The notes beneath the pieces were generated by a model, which saw nothing but the letters and a program-made list of their open reading frames with translations, was not told where the DNA came from and made no database searches. Below, piece after piece: positions 1 to 7,847 of a stretch of DNA of 41,008 nucleotides. Each line of letters starts with the position of its first letter. The stretch's first letter is position 1. A program made the translations under genes and the position numbers. The stretch is taken from positions 1 to 41,008 of the forward strand of contig JAKUTH010000023.1 in NCBI GenBank assembly GCA_022448085.1. The letters are read 5' to 3'. This DNA is from Pseudomonadales bacterium (GTDB lineage Bacteria; Pseudomonadota; Gammaproteobacteria; Pseudomonadales; Azotimanducaceae).

Positions 1-2
1 TG

Positions 3-284
3 GGATGGTTATTCGACTACTACACCGATGCCGATCTCGCCTATTGGGACAGTACGACAACGGTCATGAGTTTTGCGGCTATGTGGATGGCAGCGCATAA
101 ATATATTGAAAATTGGATTGTTTGGCTGGTTATCGACGTTCTTGCGACCGGGATTTACATTTTCAAAGGAATATGGCCGTACGCCGTACTTTATGGGTTA
201 TACATCCCGATGGCCGTTTGGGGTTGGATGGCTTGGTTGCGGTCCATGTCGTCGAGTATGGTAAAGGACCCCGCACCTTCGTGA
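3..284 (+). CDS. pnuC: PnuC-family vitamin/nucleoside transporter, C-terminal part
   Basis: The 5' end lies outside the window; 93 codons are visible, ending at TGA 282-284. The protein is hydrophobic and Trp-rich, with the PnuC C-terminal pattern of a short Lys-containing loop (AAHKYIENW) followed by helices carrying WLVIDVLATGIYIFKG and YAVLYGLYIPMAVWGW. PnuC proteins are inner-membrane facilitators for nicotinamide riboside or related vitamins; PnuT relatives carry thiamine. The next gene encodes a NadR-type kinase and overlaps the stop codon by four bases (GTGA, 281-284), which favours nicotinamide riboside as substrate. The substrate is inferred from this coupling, because the binding-site region is missing from the window. 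Confidence 0.82.
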   Translation, partial: GWLFDYYTDADLAYWDSTTTVMSFAAMWMAAHKYIENWIVWLVIDVLATGIYIFKGIWPYAVLYGLYIPMAVWGWMAWLRSMSSSMVKDPAPS

Positions 285-796
285 TCGTTGCCATCGTTGG
301 GACAGAGTGCACGGGTAAGACCACACTTTGTAACTCACTTGCTCAACACTATGACGCCGAGTGGCTACCAGAATACGCGCGTGAGTATTTTTCAATACAT
401 GCTGAGAAGCGGCGGCACTACACCGTTCAAGATATAGCTTCCATTGCAACCACGCAGATTTGTCGTGAGCGGAATTTCGTATCCAATCGGAATTCCCTGC
501 GGATTCTCGATACCGACGCGGTGGTACTTTACGTTTGGTGGCTCGACAAATTTGGTCGGCCCCCGATTTGGCTTGTTGAGCACCTTCAAGCAATCGAGGG
601 ACGGCATTACCTTTTGATGAAGCCGGACGTTCCTTGGTAGATAGACGCGCTTAGAGAGTCACAACACGATCGGGAACGCATACATAACCTTTACACGCGG
701 ACCCTAGAAGAATTTGAGTCGCCTTACACTGAAATCGAGGGTCTAGGTGCCTCCCGACTCAGCCGTGCAATCGAAGTTATCGCTACATTGACTTAA
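281..796 (+). pseudogene. nadR: NadR-type ribosylnicotinamide kinase, interrupted by in-frame TAG
   Basis: Reading starts at GTG 281, overlapping the pnuC stop, with AAAGGA at 263-268 as a possible ribosome site. The N-terminus has a P-loop, GTECTGKTTL, then EYARE and ILDTDAVV, all typical of the NadR C-terminal kinase domain that phosphorylates nicotinamide riboside to NMN. At 638-640 a TAG follows LMKPDVPW. The same frame continues without further stops through IDALRESQHDRERIHNLY and YTEIEG to TAA 794-796, matching the expected kinase C-terminus (E. coli NadR has WVDDGLR at this point). The total without the stop is about 171 codons. One change (GAG to TAG) could explain it. It is either a recent nonsense mutation, a sequencing error, or read-through. 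A separate N-terminal NMN adenylyltransferase domain is absent. Confidence 0.75.
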
Positions 797-1587
797 AGAA
801 GGTGCTGGACGTTGGCAATTGATTGATCACGCTGCTCGATGATTTCTTCGCGGTCGTTGCCGGCACTAATCTGTGAAATCGCCCAGGCGTGTTCTCTTAG
901 TTGAAAGATCGCTTGTGTTTTGCGTAATGTTTCTTCGCTTAAACGTCGACCTAAGTACGTTTCGGCGCACAAAAGAGATTCAGCATCTTCGTAGTCTGAG
1001 CCGTAGCAAAAACCGATGACGTCGAAAAGCGGGTCGTTATCGCCCGCCGATTCCCAATCGAGGGTTCGCATGCCGGTCTCTGTGCGGATAATGTTCCATG
1101 GATTGAGGTCGTTGTGGCACCCGCGAATCTTATGTTCTTTCCAACGGATACGTTCGAGCCATAGTTGTTCTTTACCGGCTTGTCCGGCCGCTTCGAAGTA
1201 ACGTGCAATGTGTTCTGTTACGTCGTAACGCGTCACCGAAGAGGGAATGGCATCGTGCAATTCCCGCAAATAACGTGATCCCTCGATTGGGCTGAGCCTA
1301 TTCGTTGTAAGGACATCACCCTCGACCCAACGCGTAATCATGTGACCGCTGGAGGTGTCAAATGCGATGAGTTCCGGCGCCACGGACAGACTCGCAAAGT
1401 ATCTTTCAAATGGGCGAGGGGCTGGTGTTCGGACGATCCGGACAACAAAAACCTCGGCGTCGATTCTGAAGCGGAAGTTGTCGTTGCTGTAGCCGCCAGG
1501 TAAATACTCCACTGTCTCGATTTGGCCTCGATTTGGCATGAGAGCGGAAATTATTTCGATCGCGTTTTCGTTGGTATTCATGACCAT
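793..1587 (-). CDS. APH-fold phosphotransferase (choline/thiamine kinase-like)
   Basis: The 264-residue protein has the aminoglycoside-phosphotransferase/choline-kinase fold. The catalytic loop GCHNDLNPWNII supplies H158, D160 and N165, and the metal-binding segment LDWESAGDNDP supplies D177. A glycine loop, LPGGYSNDNFRF, lies near residue 30. Such enzymes phosphorylate small hydroxylated molecules such as choline, thiamine or ethanolamine. The position beside a vitamin transporter and kinase makes a vitamin or thiamine kinase attractive, but the substrate cannot be read from the sequence. The stop overlaps the end of the convergent nadR frame by four bases. ATG 1587 and ATG 1581 are both possible starts, and neither has a clear Shine-Dalgarno. 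Confidence 0.82.
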   Translation of the reverse strand: MVMNTNENAIEIISALMPNRGQIETVEYLPGGYSNDNFRFRIDAEVFVVRIVRTPAPRPFERYFASLSVAPELIAFDTSSGHMITRWVEGDVLTTNRLSPIEGSRYLRELHDAIPSSVTRYDVTEHIARYFEAAGQAGKEQLWLERIRWKEHKIRGCHNDLNPWNIIRTETGMRTLDWESAGDNDPLFDVIGFCYGSDYEDAESLLCAETYLGRRLSEETLRKTQAIFQLREHAWAISQISAGNDREEIIEQRDQSIANVQHLL

Positions 1588-1791
1588 TTAGTGACCGGCC
1601 TGGTTCAAAGTCTGAGTTAGTATGTGGACGGAACCGTTGAGGACTGTTTTAACAGATTTCTTGGCATCGGGGCTCGCCGACCGTATGAATTTGAATTTCG
1701 GGGCTCAAGACTGGGGAATGTCCGAAGTTGGACTTTTTTTGTCAAGTTTGATGGTTGTAAATTGCTGGCGTGTGAATACTATGCCGCCCGA

Positions 1792-1796
1792 AGGAG
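1792..1796 (+). promoter_or_regulatory. Shine-Dalgarno AGGAG for the diiron protein
   Basis: AGGAG lies six bases before ATG 1803 and fixes this start over the longer overlapping frames that begin near 1622. The 215-base gap upstream (1588-1802) separates divergent genes and should hold both promoters. I could not identify a convincing -35/-10 pair. Confidence 0.7.
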
Positions 1797-1802
1797 AGTG
1801 GT

Positions 1803-2930
1803 ATGGGCATCGATTACGTTGAGGACGCGCCGAGAGAAATTCGGCAATTTGGTGATGAGGAATCCGCGTGGGGCGGGATGACTGTTGCGGATGTTCAGCA
1901 CGTTGCTGAAATCTTCAATACGCCCCTGACAGGTTCGTACAACTGGGATTATCGAGTCGCTGATGATCGCATCCAGCGCTTGTACGAATTGGGTAAAACG
2001 CTTAATTGGAACGGGTCGCTTGACGTTCATTGGGATCAAACGCCCGATTGGCATGAACAGACACCGGTAAAACCAGAATTCATCGATGAATTTCTCGCAA
2101 ATGCAGACTGGAATGGATATCCGCCGTTCGATGCGTTCTCCACGGAGCGCAAGTTGGCGTTTTTCAAACACGACAATGCCTGGTCGTTGTCGCAATTCCT
2201 CCATGGGGAGCAGGGCGCATTGCTGGTCGCGTCGCAGCTCGCGAGTTGCGCTCCAAGTTTTAACGCGAAACTCTACGCGGCATCACAAACCTTCGATGAA
2301 GCAAGGCATGTCGAGGTCTTCAACCGGTATTTACAGACCAAAGTGGGACTGTCTTATCCGGTTAATCAGGGTTTGAAGTCGCTGTTAGATAAGATCTTGA
2401 CCGATGAAAGGTGGGATCTAAAGTTCATCGGGATGCAAATTGTCTTAGAGGGCTTAGCCCTGGCAGCTTTTCATATCGCCATGAACGACACAGACGACCC
2501 TGTCTTGAAAGAGCTTTTGTACTTAGTCATTCGCGATGAAGCTCGACACGTCACGTTCGGAGTTAATTATCTCGAGGAATTCGTGGCGACATTATCGGAA
2601 GAAGAGAAGGAGGACCGGGCTCAGTTTGCTTACGAAGCCTGCATCGTTAGTCGGGATCGTCTAATTCCGACGGATGTGTATAGGCATTTTGGTTGGGATG
2701 TCGAAGAGACCCGTCAGGTGTTAGTGGAGCGTGGATTAAACGCAGATTTTCTTAACATGCTATACGCACGCATCATCCCAAACCTAAGCCGTATCGGACT
2801 TTTAACCGATCAAATTCGCCCGAAGTTCGAGGAGATGGGAGTACTCGATTTCGAAAATCTTGCCACTGACGGTGATATCGACTGGCGCGAACTAGAAAAA
2901 CCGCTGATGACGTCGGACGCTGCCGGATAA
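1803..2930 (+). CDS. Ferritin-like diiron oxidase/oxygenase-type protein
   Basis: The 375-residue protein shows the four-helix-bundle diiron pattern. Helix ligands are E136 in HGEQGALLV, E166 and H169 in DEARHVEVF, E216 in VLEGLALAAF, and E246 and H249 in DEARHVTFG. The paired E-x-x-H motifs are those of the ribonucleotide-reductase-R2-like and AurF/ferritin-like superfamily. The rest does not let me place it as an R2 subunit, a hydroxylase or an N-oxygenase, so the reaction is unknown. There is no signal peptide, so it is likely cytoplasmic. The VWA/CoxE gene follows 69 bases downstream on the same strand, which suggests co-transcription and possibly a role for the VWA protein in metal-centre assembly (inference). 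Confidence 0.8.
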   Translation: MGIDYVEDAPREIRQFGDEESAWGGMTVADVQHVAEIFNTPLTGSYNWDYRVADDRIQRLYELGKTLNWNGSLDVHWDQTPDWHEQTPVKPEFIDEFLANADWNGYPPFDAFSTERKLAFFKHDNAWSLSQFLHGEQGALLVASQLASCAPSFNAKLYAASQTFDEARHVEVFNRYLQTKVGLSYPVNQGLKSLLDKILTDERWDLKFIGMQIVLEGLALAAFHIAMNDTDDPVLKELLYLVIRDEARHVTFGVNYLEEFVATLSEEEKEDRAQFAYEACIVSRDRLIPTDVYRHFGWDVEETRQVLVERGLNADFLNMLYARIIPNLSRIGLLTDQIRPKFEEMGVLDFENLATDGDIDWRELEKPLMTSDAAG

Positions 2931-2999
2931 AGCGTTCAACATTGTGCGGCGGTAAGACAGCCACCCTGTTTTCAAAGTCATAGGTGAAACTAGAGTCCT

Positions 3000-4340
3000 A
3001 TGGACGCGACGTTTACGCATCTCGTTACCGCTCTTCGGAATGCGGATATACGCGTATCGACGGCGGAAACGCTGGACGCGTTTGCGGTTCTTTCACACGT
3101 GGGGATCCGGGATAAGGCTCTATTGAGAGATGCGCTTGAATTGACGTTAGCCAAATCACGGGTTGAGAAGGAAAGATTTGACGAAACCTTTGAGCGGTTT
3201 TTCGAGCAGTTGGCGTTTAGAGTTCCAGCCAAACGTGCAATGTTGAAAGACGTTGACCGTGCGGCCATGTTGGAAGCACTTCGCGCTAAGACGTCGAGCG
3301 ACGTTACTGACGCAGTCGAGAGCGTTTTAGACGACGATAGAGATCGCCTGGCGATGCTGGTTCAAGAAGCTGCCTCACGTCTTAACTTGGGAAATATTCG
3401 AACCCTCAGAGAAAAATCGTATTACGTTGATCGCATTGCCGACGCACTGTCGGTGAGTGAGCTAGATGATTACATTGGCTCGACTGAAAACGCAGACCCC
3501 GCCGTGCGTTATCTGCGCCAGTATTTTCGTCAACAGATACGTGATTACGTTGATGCACAGTATCGTTTGCGCGTCGACGCCACGGGAAAACGAGCGCTAC
3601 TAGTAGCGGCGCTCGATTCCAACCTCGATCAAATTCCCCTTGAATACCAACACGAGGTGCGTCGTGTCGTCGAAAAGTTGGCCGATAAGCTCGTACGAGA
3701 CCATCGACGGCGCTTACGTAAAGCGACTCGAGGAGTACTCGATATCAAAAAGACTTTGCGTCGTAATGTCGCATACGACGGAACAATGTTTGACGTGCGC
3801 TGGCGCAGACACAAGCGAGAGAAGTCGACTGTTTATGTTCTGTGTGATGTCAGCAGTTCGGTCGCCCGCGTGGCGCGTTTTCTACTTTTGTTCCTGTACG
3901 AATTGACGGACGTATTGCCCAACTTACGAGCTTTCTCGTTTTCCAGTCGTCTCGGAGAGGTAACTGATATTTTTCGATCCAAGCCGTCAGACGAAGCGAT
4001 TGAAGACGCGTTATTCGTCTGGGGGAAAGGCAACACGGACTACGCGAGGGCATTTATGGATTTCCGCGAGCTTTGTGGAAAGGATCTAAATAACCGCGCT
4101 GTCTTAGTGGTCTTAGGTGACGGTCGTAACAATTACTACGACGCTCGGCCTGACGTATTCAAAGAATTGTCGAAACGGGTAAAACAGGTGTTCTGGCTCA
4201 CTCCCGAAACACCCGATAGTTGGGGTGAAGGCGACTCTGAAATACGTCGTTATGCTCCTCACTGTTTTCGAGTTGCGACGTGCAATCGGATTGAACACAT
4301 CGAGCGGTTTGCAGAAAGTCTTTTGACCGCCACCCGTTAA
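3000..4340 (+). CDS. VWA domain protein, CoxE-like
   Basis: The 446-residue protein has a helical N-terminal half, rich in charged residues, and a C-terminal von Willebrand A domain. The MIDAS metal site is visible as DVSSS (D283, S285, S287), with a later Thr in GKGNTDY (T347) and Asp in VLGDGRNNYYDA (D374). This is the CoxE arrangement, where the VWA protein works with a MoxR-type AAA+ ATPase to mature metalloenzymes. No AAA+ gene is present nearby. The upstream diiron protein is a natural candidate client, by position only. The 3' end meets the convergent sirtuin gene with an 18-base gap. Confidence 0.82.
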   Translation: MDATFTHLVTALRNADIRVSTAETLDAFAVLSHVGIRDKALLRDALELTLAKSRVEKERFDETFERFFEQLAFRVPAKRAMLKDVDRAAMLEALRAKTSSDVTDAVESVLDDDRDRLAMLVQEAASRLNLGNIRTLREKSYYVDRIADALSVSELDDYIGSTENADPAVRYLRQYFRQQIRDYVDAQYRLRVDATGKRALLVAALDSNLDQIPLEYQHEVRRVVEKLADKLVRDHRRRLRKATRGVLDIKKTLRRNVAYDGTMFDVRWRRHKREKSTVYVLCDVSSSVARVARFLLLFLYELTDVLPNLRAFSFSSRLGEVTDIFRSKPSDEAIEDALFVWGKGNTDYARAFMDFRELCGKDLNNRAVLVVLGDGRNNYYDARPDVFKELSKRVKQVFWLTPETPDSWGEGDSEIRRYAPHCFRVATCNRIEHIERFAESLLTATR

Positions 4341-4358
4341 CAATGGCAACCGTGGTTC

Positions 4359-5120
4359 TTAGTTGATCCCGACGACGTAACTCAGAGACGGCCCTATTTC
4401 TTCGTGAACCGTGACGTCCGCTAAATAATCGAGCGGCGTTTCTTCGCGATTTACGATAGCCAATCCGGCCCCGAGTTGTTTTGCATATTCCGGGAACCCC
4501 GCTGCGGGATAGACCACTAAAGATGAACCGATAACAATGAATAGATCACACGTGCTCGTTTCTTGGCGAGCTCGTTCCATGGCCGTTACTGGCATGGCCT
4601 GGCCAAATGAAATGGTTGCCGATTTGATGATGCCGTTGCATTGACCGCATGGGTCGATCCGACCCCGCTTCTTGTATTGATCTTCCAGGTCGTCCAACTC
4701 GTATCGAGTTTCACATGACAAGCACTTCGCGTACTGAGCATTACCGTGCAATTCGATAATATTCCCATCATCGACTCCAGAATCCTGGTGCAAATTGTCC
4801 ACATTTTGGGTGATCACCGCCGTGGCCTTCCCGGCACTCACAAGTTGGGCGACTGCTCGGTGACCGTTATTTGGAACGGCGTTCTCCATCGAGCGATCGC
4901 CGGAAAAGCGTCTTCTCCAGGACTCTTGTCTAACGTCATCGGACGCGACAAAGTCCTGGAATTCAATGGGTTTGATCTTGTTCCAGAGACCTGTACCTGG
5001 GCTGCGGAAATCGGGTATGCCGGATTCCGTGCTGATTCCAGCGCCAGTGAATATGACGATTCGCTCGGCGGCGTCGATCATCGTACGAAGTTGCTCTACA
5101 TCATCGCTGCGAACATTCAT
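4359..5120 (-). CDS. cobB: NAD-dependent protein deacylase (Sir2 family)
   Basis: The 253-residue sirtuin has the NAD-binding motif GAGISTESGIPDFRSP (from residue 26), TQNVDNLHQDSG, the catalytic His in ELHG (H125), and a zinc site of two CxxC pairs (C133/C136 and C158/C161). It removes acetyl or other acyl groups from lysine using NAD, releasing nicotinamide. The gene lies 16 bases downstream of the alpha/beta hydrolase on the same strand, so it may be the last gene of that operon. NAD consumption may relate loosely to the NR-salvage genes 4 kb away, but they are not co-transcribed. The family call is firm; the symbol is by homology to E. coli CobB. Confidence 0.9.
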   Translation of the reverse strand: MNVRSDDVEQLRTMIDAAERIVIFTGAGISTESGIPDFRSPGTGLWNKIKPIEFQDFVASDDVRQESWRRRFSGDRSMENAVPNNGHRAVAQLVSAGKATAVITQNVDNLHQDSGVDDGNIIELHGNAQYAKCLSCETRYELDDLEDQYKKRGRIDPCGQCNGIIKSATISFGQAMPVTAMERARQETSTCDLFIVIGSSLVVYPAAGFPEYAKQLGAGLAIVNREETPLDYLADVTVHEEIGPSLSYVVGIN

Positions 5121-5136
5121 CGAGCGGACGCGGCGG

Positions 5137-5928
5137 TCAGTTGTGGAGGGTTGCCAAGATTTTGATCACCGCTTCCGTTTGCTCGTACTGAAGCATATGA
5201 CCGGCTTCTTCAATGCTATGCAACGTTGCGGTTGGGATTTCGTTGACGAAATCGTTGCCGTATACGGGGGGGATTAGTCGATCGGATCTTCCCCAAATGA
5301 CAGCGGTGTGGGCTTTGATCCGATACAGACGATCGCGTAGACCTCGATCAGGAACAGGAAACAATAATTTGCCCGCCGTCCCTAGGCGACGTGCGTTTCC
5401 AACGAGAAAATCGGAGAGGAATTCCGGATCGTTGAAGTTTCCGCCGGACGACAAGAGCGCGCCGTTTGTTTCAGGATCGTGCAATAGAAGCGCTGGCAGC
5501 TCGAATGGCAGCTTACTGAAGAGGTCTTCAATGGGGTGTTCGTCCTTCCACAATCCTGCCGGTGCCAAGAGCGCTAGCCGTTGAATCTCCGTGGGCGCGA
5601 TGGCGGCCATTTCCGCAGCAATCATTCCGCCCATCGAATGGCCCACTACAAGTGGTTGATGCAACGAGAGGGCGTCAAAGACATCAAAAGCATGCAGAGT
5701 AAAATCGAGCATGCCGCGTAGGTGGTCTCCACCTTCCGAGTCTTCGAACCCGGGCAACAATGGAGCATAGACACGATAATGGTTAGCCAGTGACTCGAGG
5801 AAGGGATCATCGGGAAATAGACCGCCAGCCCCATGTAGAAATAGCAGCTCCGGTCCATCGCCTCCTTCGTAGACACGGACGCTGCTTCGGGTCTCGGGAT
5901 GACCTACCTCAATTAAGCGGGAATCCAC
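5137..5928 (-). CDS. Alpha/beta hydrolase
   Basis: The 263-residue alpha/beta-hydrolase fold protein has the oxyanion HGAGG (residue 32 on), the nucleophile elbow GHSMGG (S98), the acid in WGRSDRLIPP, and the catalytic His in EEAGHMLQYE. It starts at GTG 5928, one base after the TGA of the flavin monooxygenase gene, with a perfect AGGAGG five bases upstream, so the two are translationally coupled. This resembles catabolic or ester/C-C-bond-cleaving hydrolases that follow a monooxygenase step. The substrate is unknown. The product ends with a short tail after the His, as usual. Confidence 0.88.
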   Translation of the reverse strand: MDSRLIEVGHPETRSSVRVYEGGDGPELLFLHGAGGLFPDDPFLESLANHYRVYAPLLPGFEDSEGGDHLRGMLDFTLHAFDVFDALSLHQPLVVGHSMGGMIAAEMAAIAPTEIQRLALLAPAGLWKDEHPIEDLFSKLPFELPALLLHDPETNGALLSSGGNFNDPEFLSDFLVGNARRLGTAGKLLFPVPDRGLRDRLYRIKAHTAVIWGRSDRLIPPVYGNDFVNEIPTATLHSIEEAGHMLQYEQTEAVIKILATLHN

Positions 5929-5929
5929 A

Positions 5930-7165
5930 TCAGCCTCCTATCGCAGCGGCCGCCGCACGGTTCGCGTGGTCGATCGGCGAAATCCAAAAACGATTATCGT
6001 CTTTGTATTCGGGCCACATATCCCGGAGCTGGGGAATTACTTCATCCGCGAATAGCTTTGTCGAACGCATGCATTTGTCTTGGGGCATGTTGCCCACATG
6101 GATGAGGCAAAAAATATTACCAACGCGCAGGCTGGTGGCCAGTTCCTTCATCTGATTCGCGACGGTATCGGGACTTCCCGCGATGATGTAGCCGTCGTCG
6201 ATGAGCTGTTGCCAACTCATGCTAGAAACGTTGCCAAATGCTTGCTCAGTCATCTGCGACGTCACGTTCGCTTTAAGGGTCTTGATCGTACGATAGCCGG
6301 GTGCATCCGCAAATCCTGGGTAGACGTGCAAACAACGGTTGTAAAAGTAATCGATGTGTTCTCGATACTCCTTCTCGGCTTCTTCATCTGTTTCCGCGAC
6401 GACGATGGTTTGTGCGAATCCCGCGCGGTACGGAGATTTATCCTTACCGTATTCTTCGACCCGTTCCCAGTAACCGTCCATCAGCTGTTTCGCGCGTCGA
6501 TAACCCGTGAAACTCAAATAGCAATACACGTAGTCATTTTCGAGACAGAAATCGTACGTCTCCAAGGAACCGCCGCCGGGGATGAAGATGGGAGGTGGTG
6601 ACTGGACCGGCTTGGGCCAACAGTTGGCGTAACGTAGCTGGGTGTAGCGACCGTTAAATGTAAAAGGTTCGTCTTCCTGCCACGCCCGCTTAATAAGTTC
6701 GTGCGCCTCTCGATATTTTTCGCGGGTAAGTGCAGGGATTTGTCCATAACAATAATTGGTGTCCATCGACGTACCGACCGGAAAACCTGCCAGGAGGCGC
6801 CCACCGGAGATGACGTCGAGCATGGCAAATTCTTCTGCGACCCGCAGCGGCGGGTTATAAAGCGCGATGGAGTTACCTAGAACCACCAGAGCTGATTTGG
6901 ATGTTCGCCGAGCTAGAGCTGCGGCCATGAGATTCGGAGAAGGCATGAGGCCGTAACCGTTGGCATGGTGTTCGTTTACCCCGATGCCGTCGAACCCACA
7001 TTCTTCTGCATATTCGAGTTCGTCGAGATAGACGTTATAGAGTTCGTGCCCGCGTACCGGATCGTAAAGCGAATTAGGTATGTCGACCCAAACGGATCGG
7101 TATTTCTCCCGGAAGTCTTCAGGAAGATATGGCCAAGGCATCAAGTTAAACCACGTGAATTTCAA
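5930..7165 (-). CDS. Luciferase-like (LLM class) flavin-dependent monooxygenase
   Basis: The 411-residue TIM-barrel protein is of the bacterial luciferase-like family. Characteristic segments are GVNEHHANGYGLMPSPNL (E65, H66, H67), LARRTSKSALVVLGN, and ISGGRLLAGFPVGTSMD. The family uses reduced flavin (FMN or F420) to oxygenate aldehydes, alkanes, sulfonates or ring compounds; which cofactor is used cannot be told here. Translation appears to start at TTG 7165, as the ATG slightly upstream (in CAAATGGGGG) is out of frame. It is first in a minus-strand operon with the alpha/beta hydrolase, and a divergent HCCA-isomerase-like gene starts about 80 bases away. The three together suggest degradation of an organic substrate. 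Confidence 0.85.
   Translation of the reverse strand: MKFTWFNLMPWPYLPEDFREKYRSVWVDIPNSLYDPVRGHELYNVYLDELEYAEECGFDGIGVNEHHANGYGLMPSPNLMAAALARRTSKSALVVLGNSIALYNPPLRVAEEFAMLDVISGGRLLAGFPVGTSMDTNYCYGQIPALTREKYREAHELIKRAWQEDEPFTFNGRYTQLRYANCWPKPVQSPPPIFIPGGGSLETYDFCLENDYVYCYLSFTGYRRAKQLMDGYWERVEEYGKDKSPYRAGFAQTIVVAETDEEAEKEYREHIDYFYNRCLHVYPGFADAPGYRTIKTLKANVTSQMTEQAFGNVSSMSWQQLIDDGYIIAGSPDTVANQMKELATSLRVGNIFCLIHVGNMPQDKCMRSTKLFADEVIPQLRDMWPEYKDDNRFWISPIDHANRAAAAAIGG
5934..5939 (-). promoter_or_regulatory. Shine-Dalgarno AGGAGG for the hydrolase GTG start
   Basis: On the minus strand AGGAGG lies five bases before GTG 5928 and inside the last codons of the upstream monooxygenase gene. It supports the GTG start over the out-of-frame ATG at 5930 and indicates coupled translation. 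Confidence 0.75.
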
Positions 7166-7242
7166 TGCCTTTCCCCCATTTGTATGACAAAACGATGGAA
7201 CGTTCTTTCGAAGGTTCTGTCAACCATATAACCTTGCGTGAT

Positions 7243-7839
7243 ATGCGAACTATGGAATTTTTCTTCGATTGCTCAAGTCCGTGGACCTACCTAGCTTTTG
7301 AACAAATCCAGCGTTCGATTGAGGGTAAGCCAATCGCGATCGAATGGCGGCCATTTCTCGTCGGTGGGGTATTCAATACGGTAAATCCGAGTGTATACGC
7401 ATCCCGCGAAAATCCGGTTCCTGCGAAGGCGAAGTATTACGGCAAGGATCTGGCGGACTGGGCACGATACGTTGGCGTCGATATTGGCTCGCCTCCCGTC
7501 TTTCCAGTGAATAGTGTCAAAGCGATGCGTGGTGCATTCGTTGCGATTGAACGAGACGTCTTGATTCCTTATGCGCGCCGCGTATTCGAGGCGTACTGGG
7601 GAGAATTACGCGATATTTCTCAAGATGAGGTTCTGGCGGATATCGTGAGGGAGGTGGGTGTGGCGCCAGATGAGTTTTTCGAAAAAATCGGTTCGGACGA
7701 TTATAAAACGAGGCTACGGGAGAATACGCAGGAGCTTGTGGACCGAGGCGGTTTCGGTTCACCTACGATGTTCCTCGATTACGATGATATGTACTTTGGC
7801 AATGACCGCATTCCGTTGATCATGGCGAAGCTTTCCTAG
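7243..7839 (+). CDS. 2-hydroxychromene-2-carboxylate isomerase-like DsbA-family protein
   Basis: The thioredoxin-fold protein begins like the HCCA isomerase/GST-kappa family: MEFFFDCSSPWTYLAFEQ, with the family's active-site Ser just before Pro. It continues with PVFPVNSVKAMRGAF and ends with the cis-Pro loop FGSPTMFLDYDDMYFGNDR. In naphthalene-type degradation such enzymes isomerise 2-hydroxychromene-2-carboxylate using glutathione. The open frame runs back to 7165, but homology supports ATG 7243 (198 residues) or ATG 7252; neither has a strong Shine-Dalgarno. It is divergent from the flavin monooxygenase, so the two may share a control region at about 7166-7242. The exact substrate is unknown. 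Confidence 0.82.
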   Translation: MRTMEFFFDCSSPWTYLAFEQIQRSIEGKPIAIEWRPFLVGGVFNTVNPSVYASRENPVPAKAKYYGKDLADWARYVGVDIGSPPVFPVNSVKAMRGAFVAIERDVLIPYARRVFEAYWGELRDISQDEVLADIVREVGVAPDEFFEKIGSDDYKTRLRENTQELVDRGGFGSPTMFLDYDDMYFGNDRIPLIMAKLS

Positions 7840-7847
7840 CCACCGAG

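Noticed and set aside
638-640. TAG as a pyrrolysine codon
   Set aside because: No pyl genes are in view, the aligned NadR position is not a residue known to need it, and pyrrolysine is rare in Gammaproteobacteria.
1622-1881. Two overlapping plus-strand small frames before the diiron gene
   Set aside because: They lack motifs, overlap each other and the start of the diiron gene in other frames, and the AGGAG site belongs to ATG 1803.
4746-5277. Plus-strand frames antisense to the sirtuin and hydrolase
   Set aside because: They are shadows of well-supported minus-strand genes with catalytic motifs.
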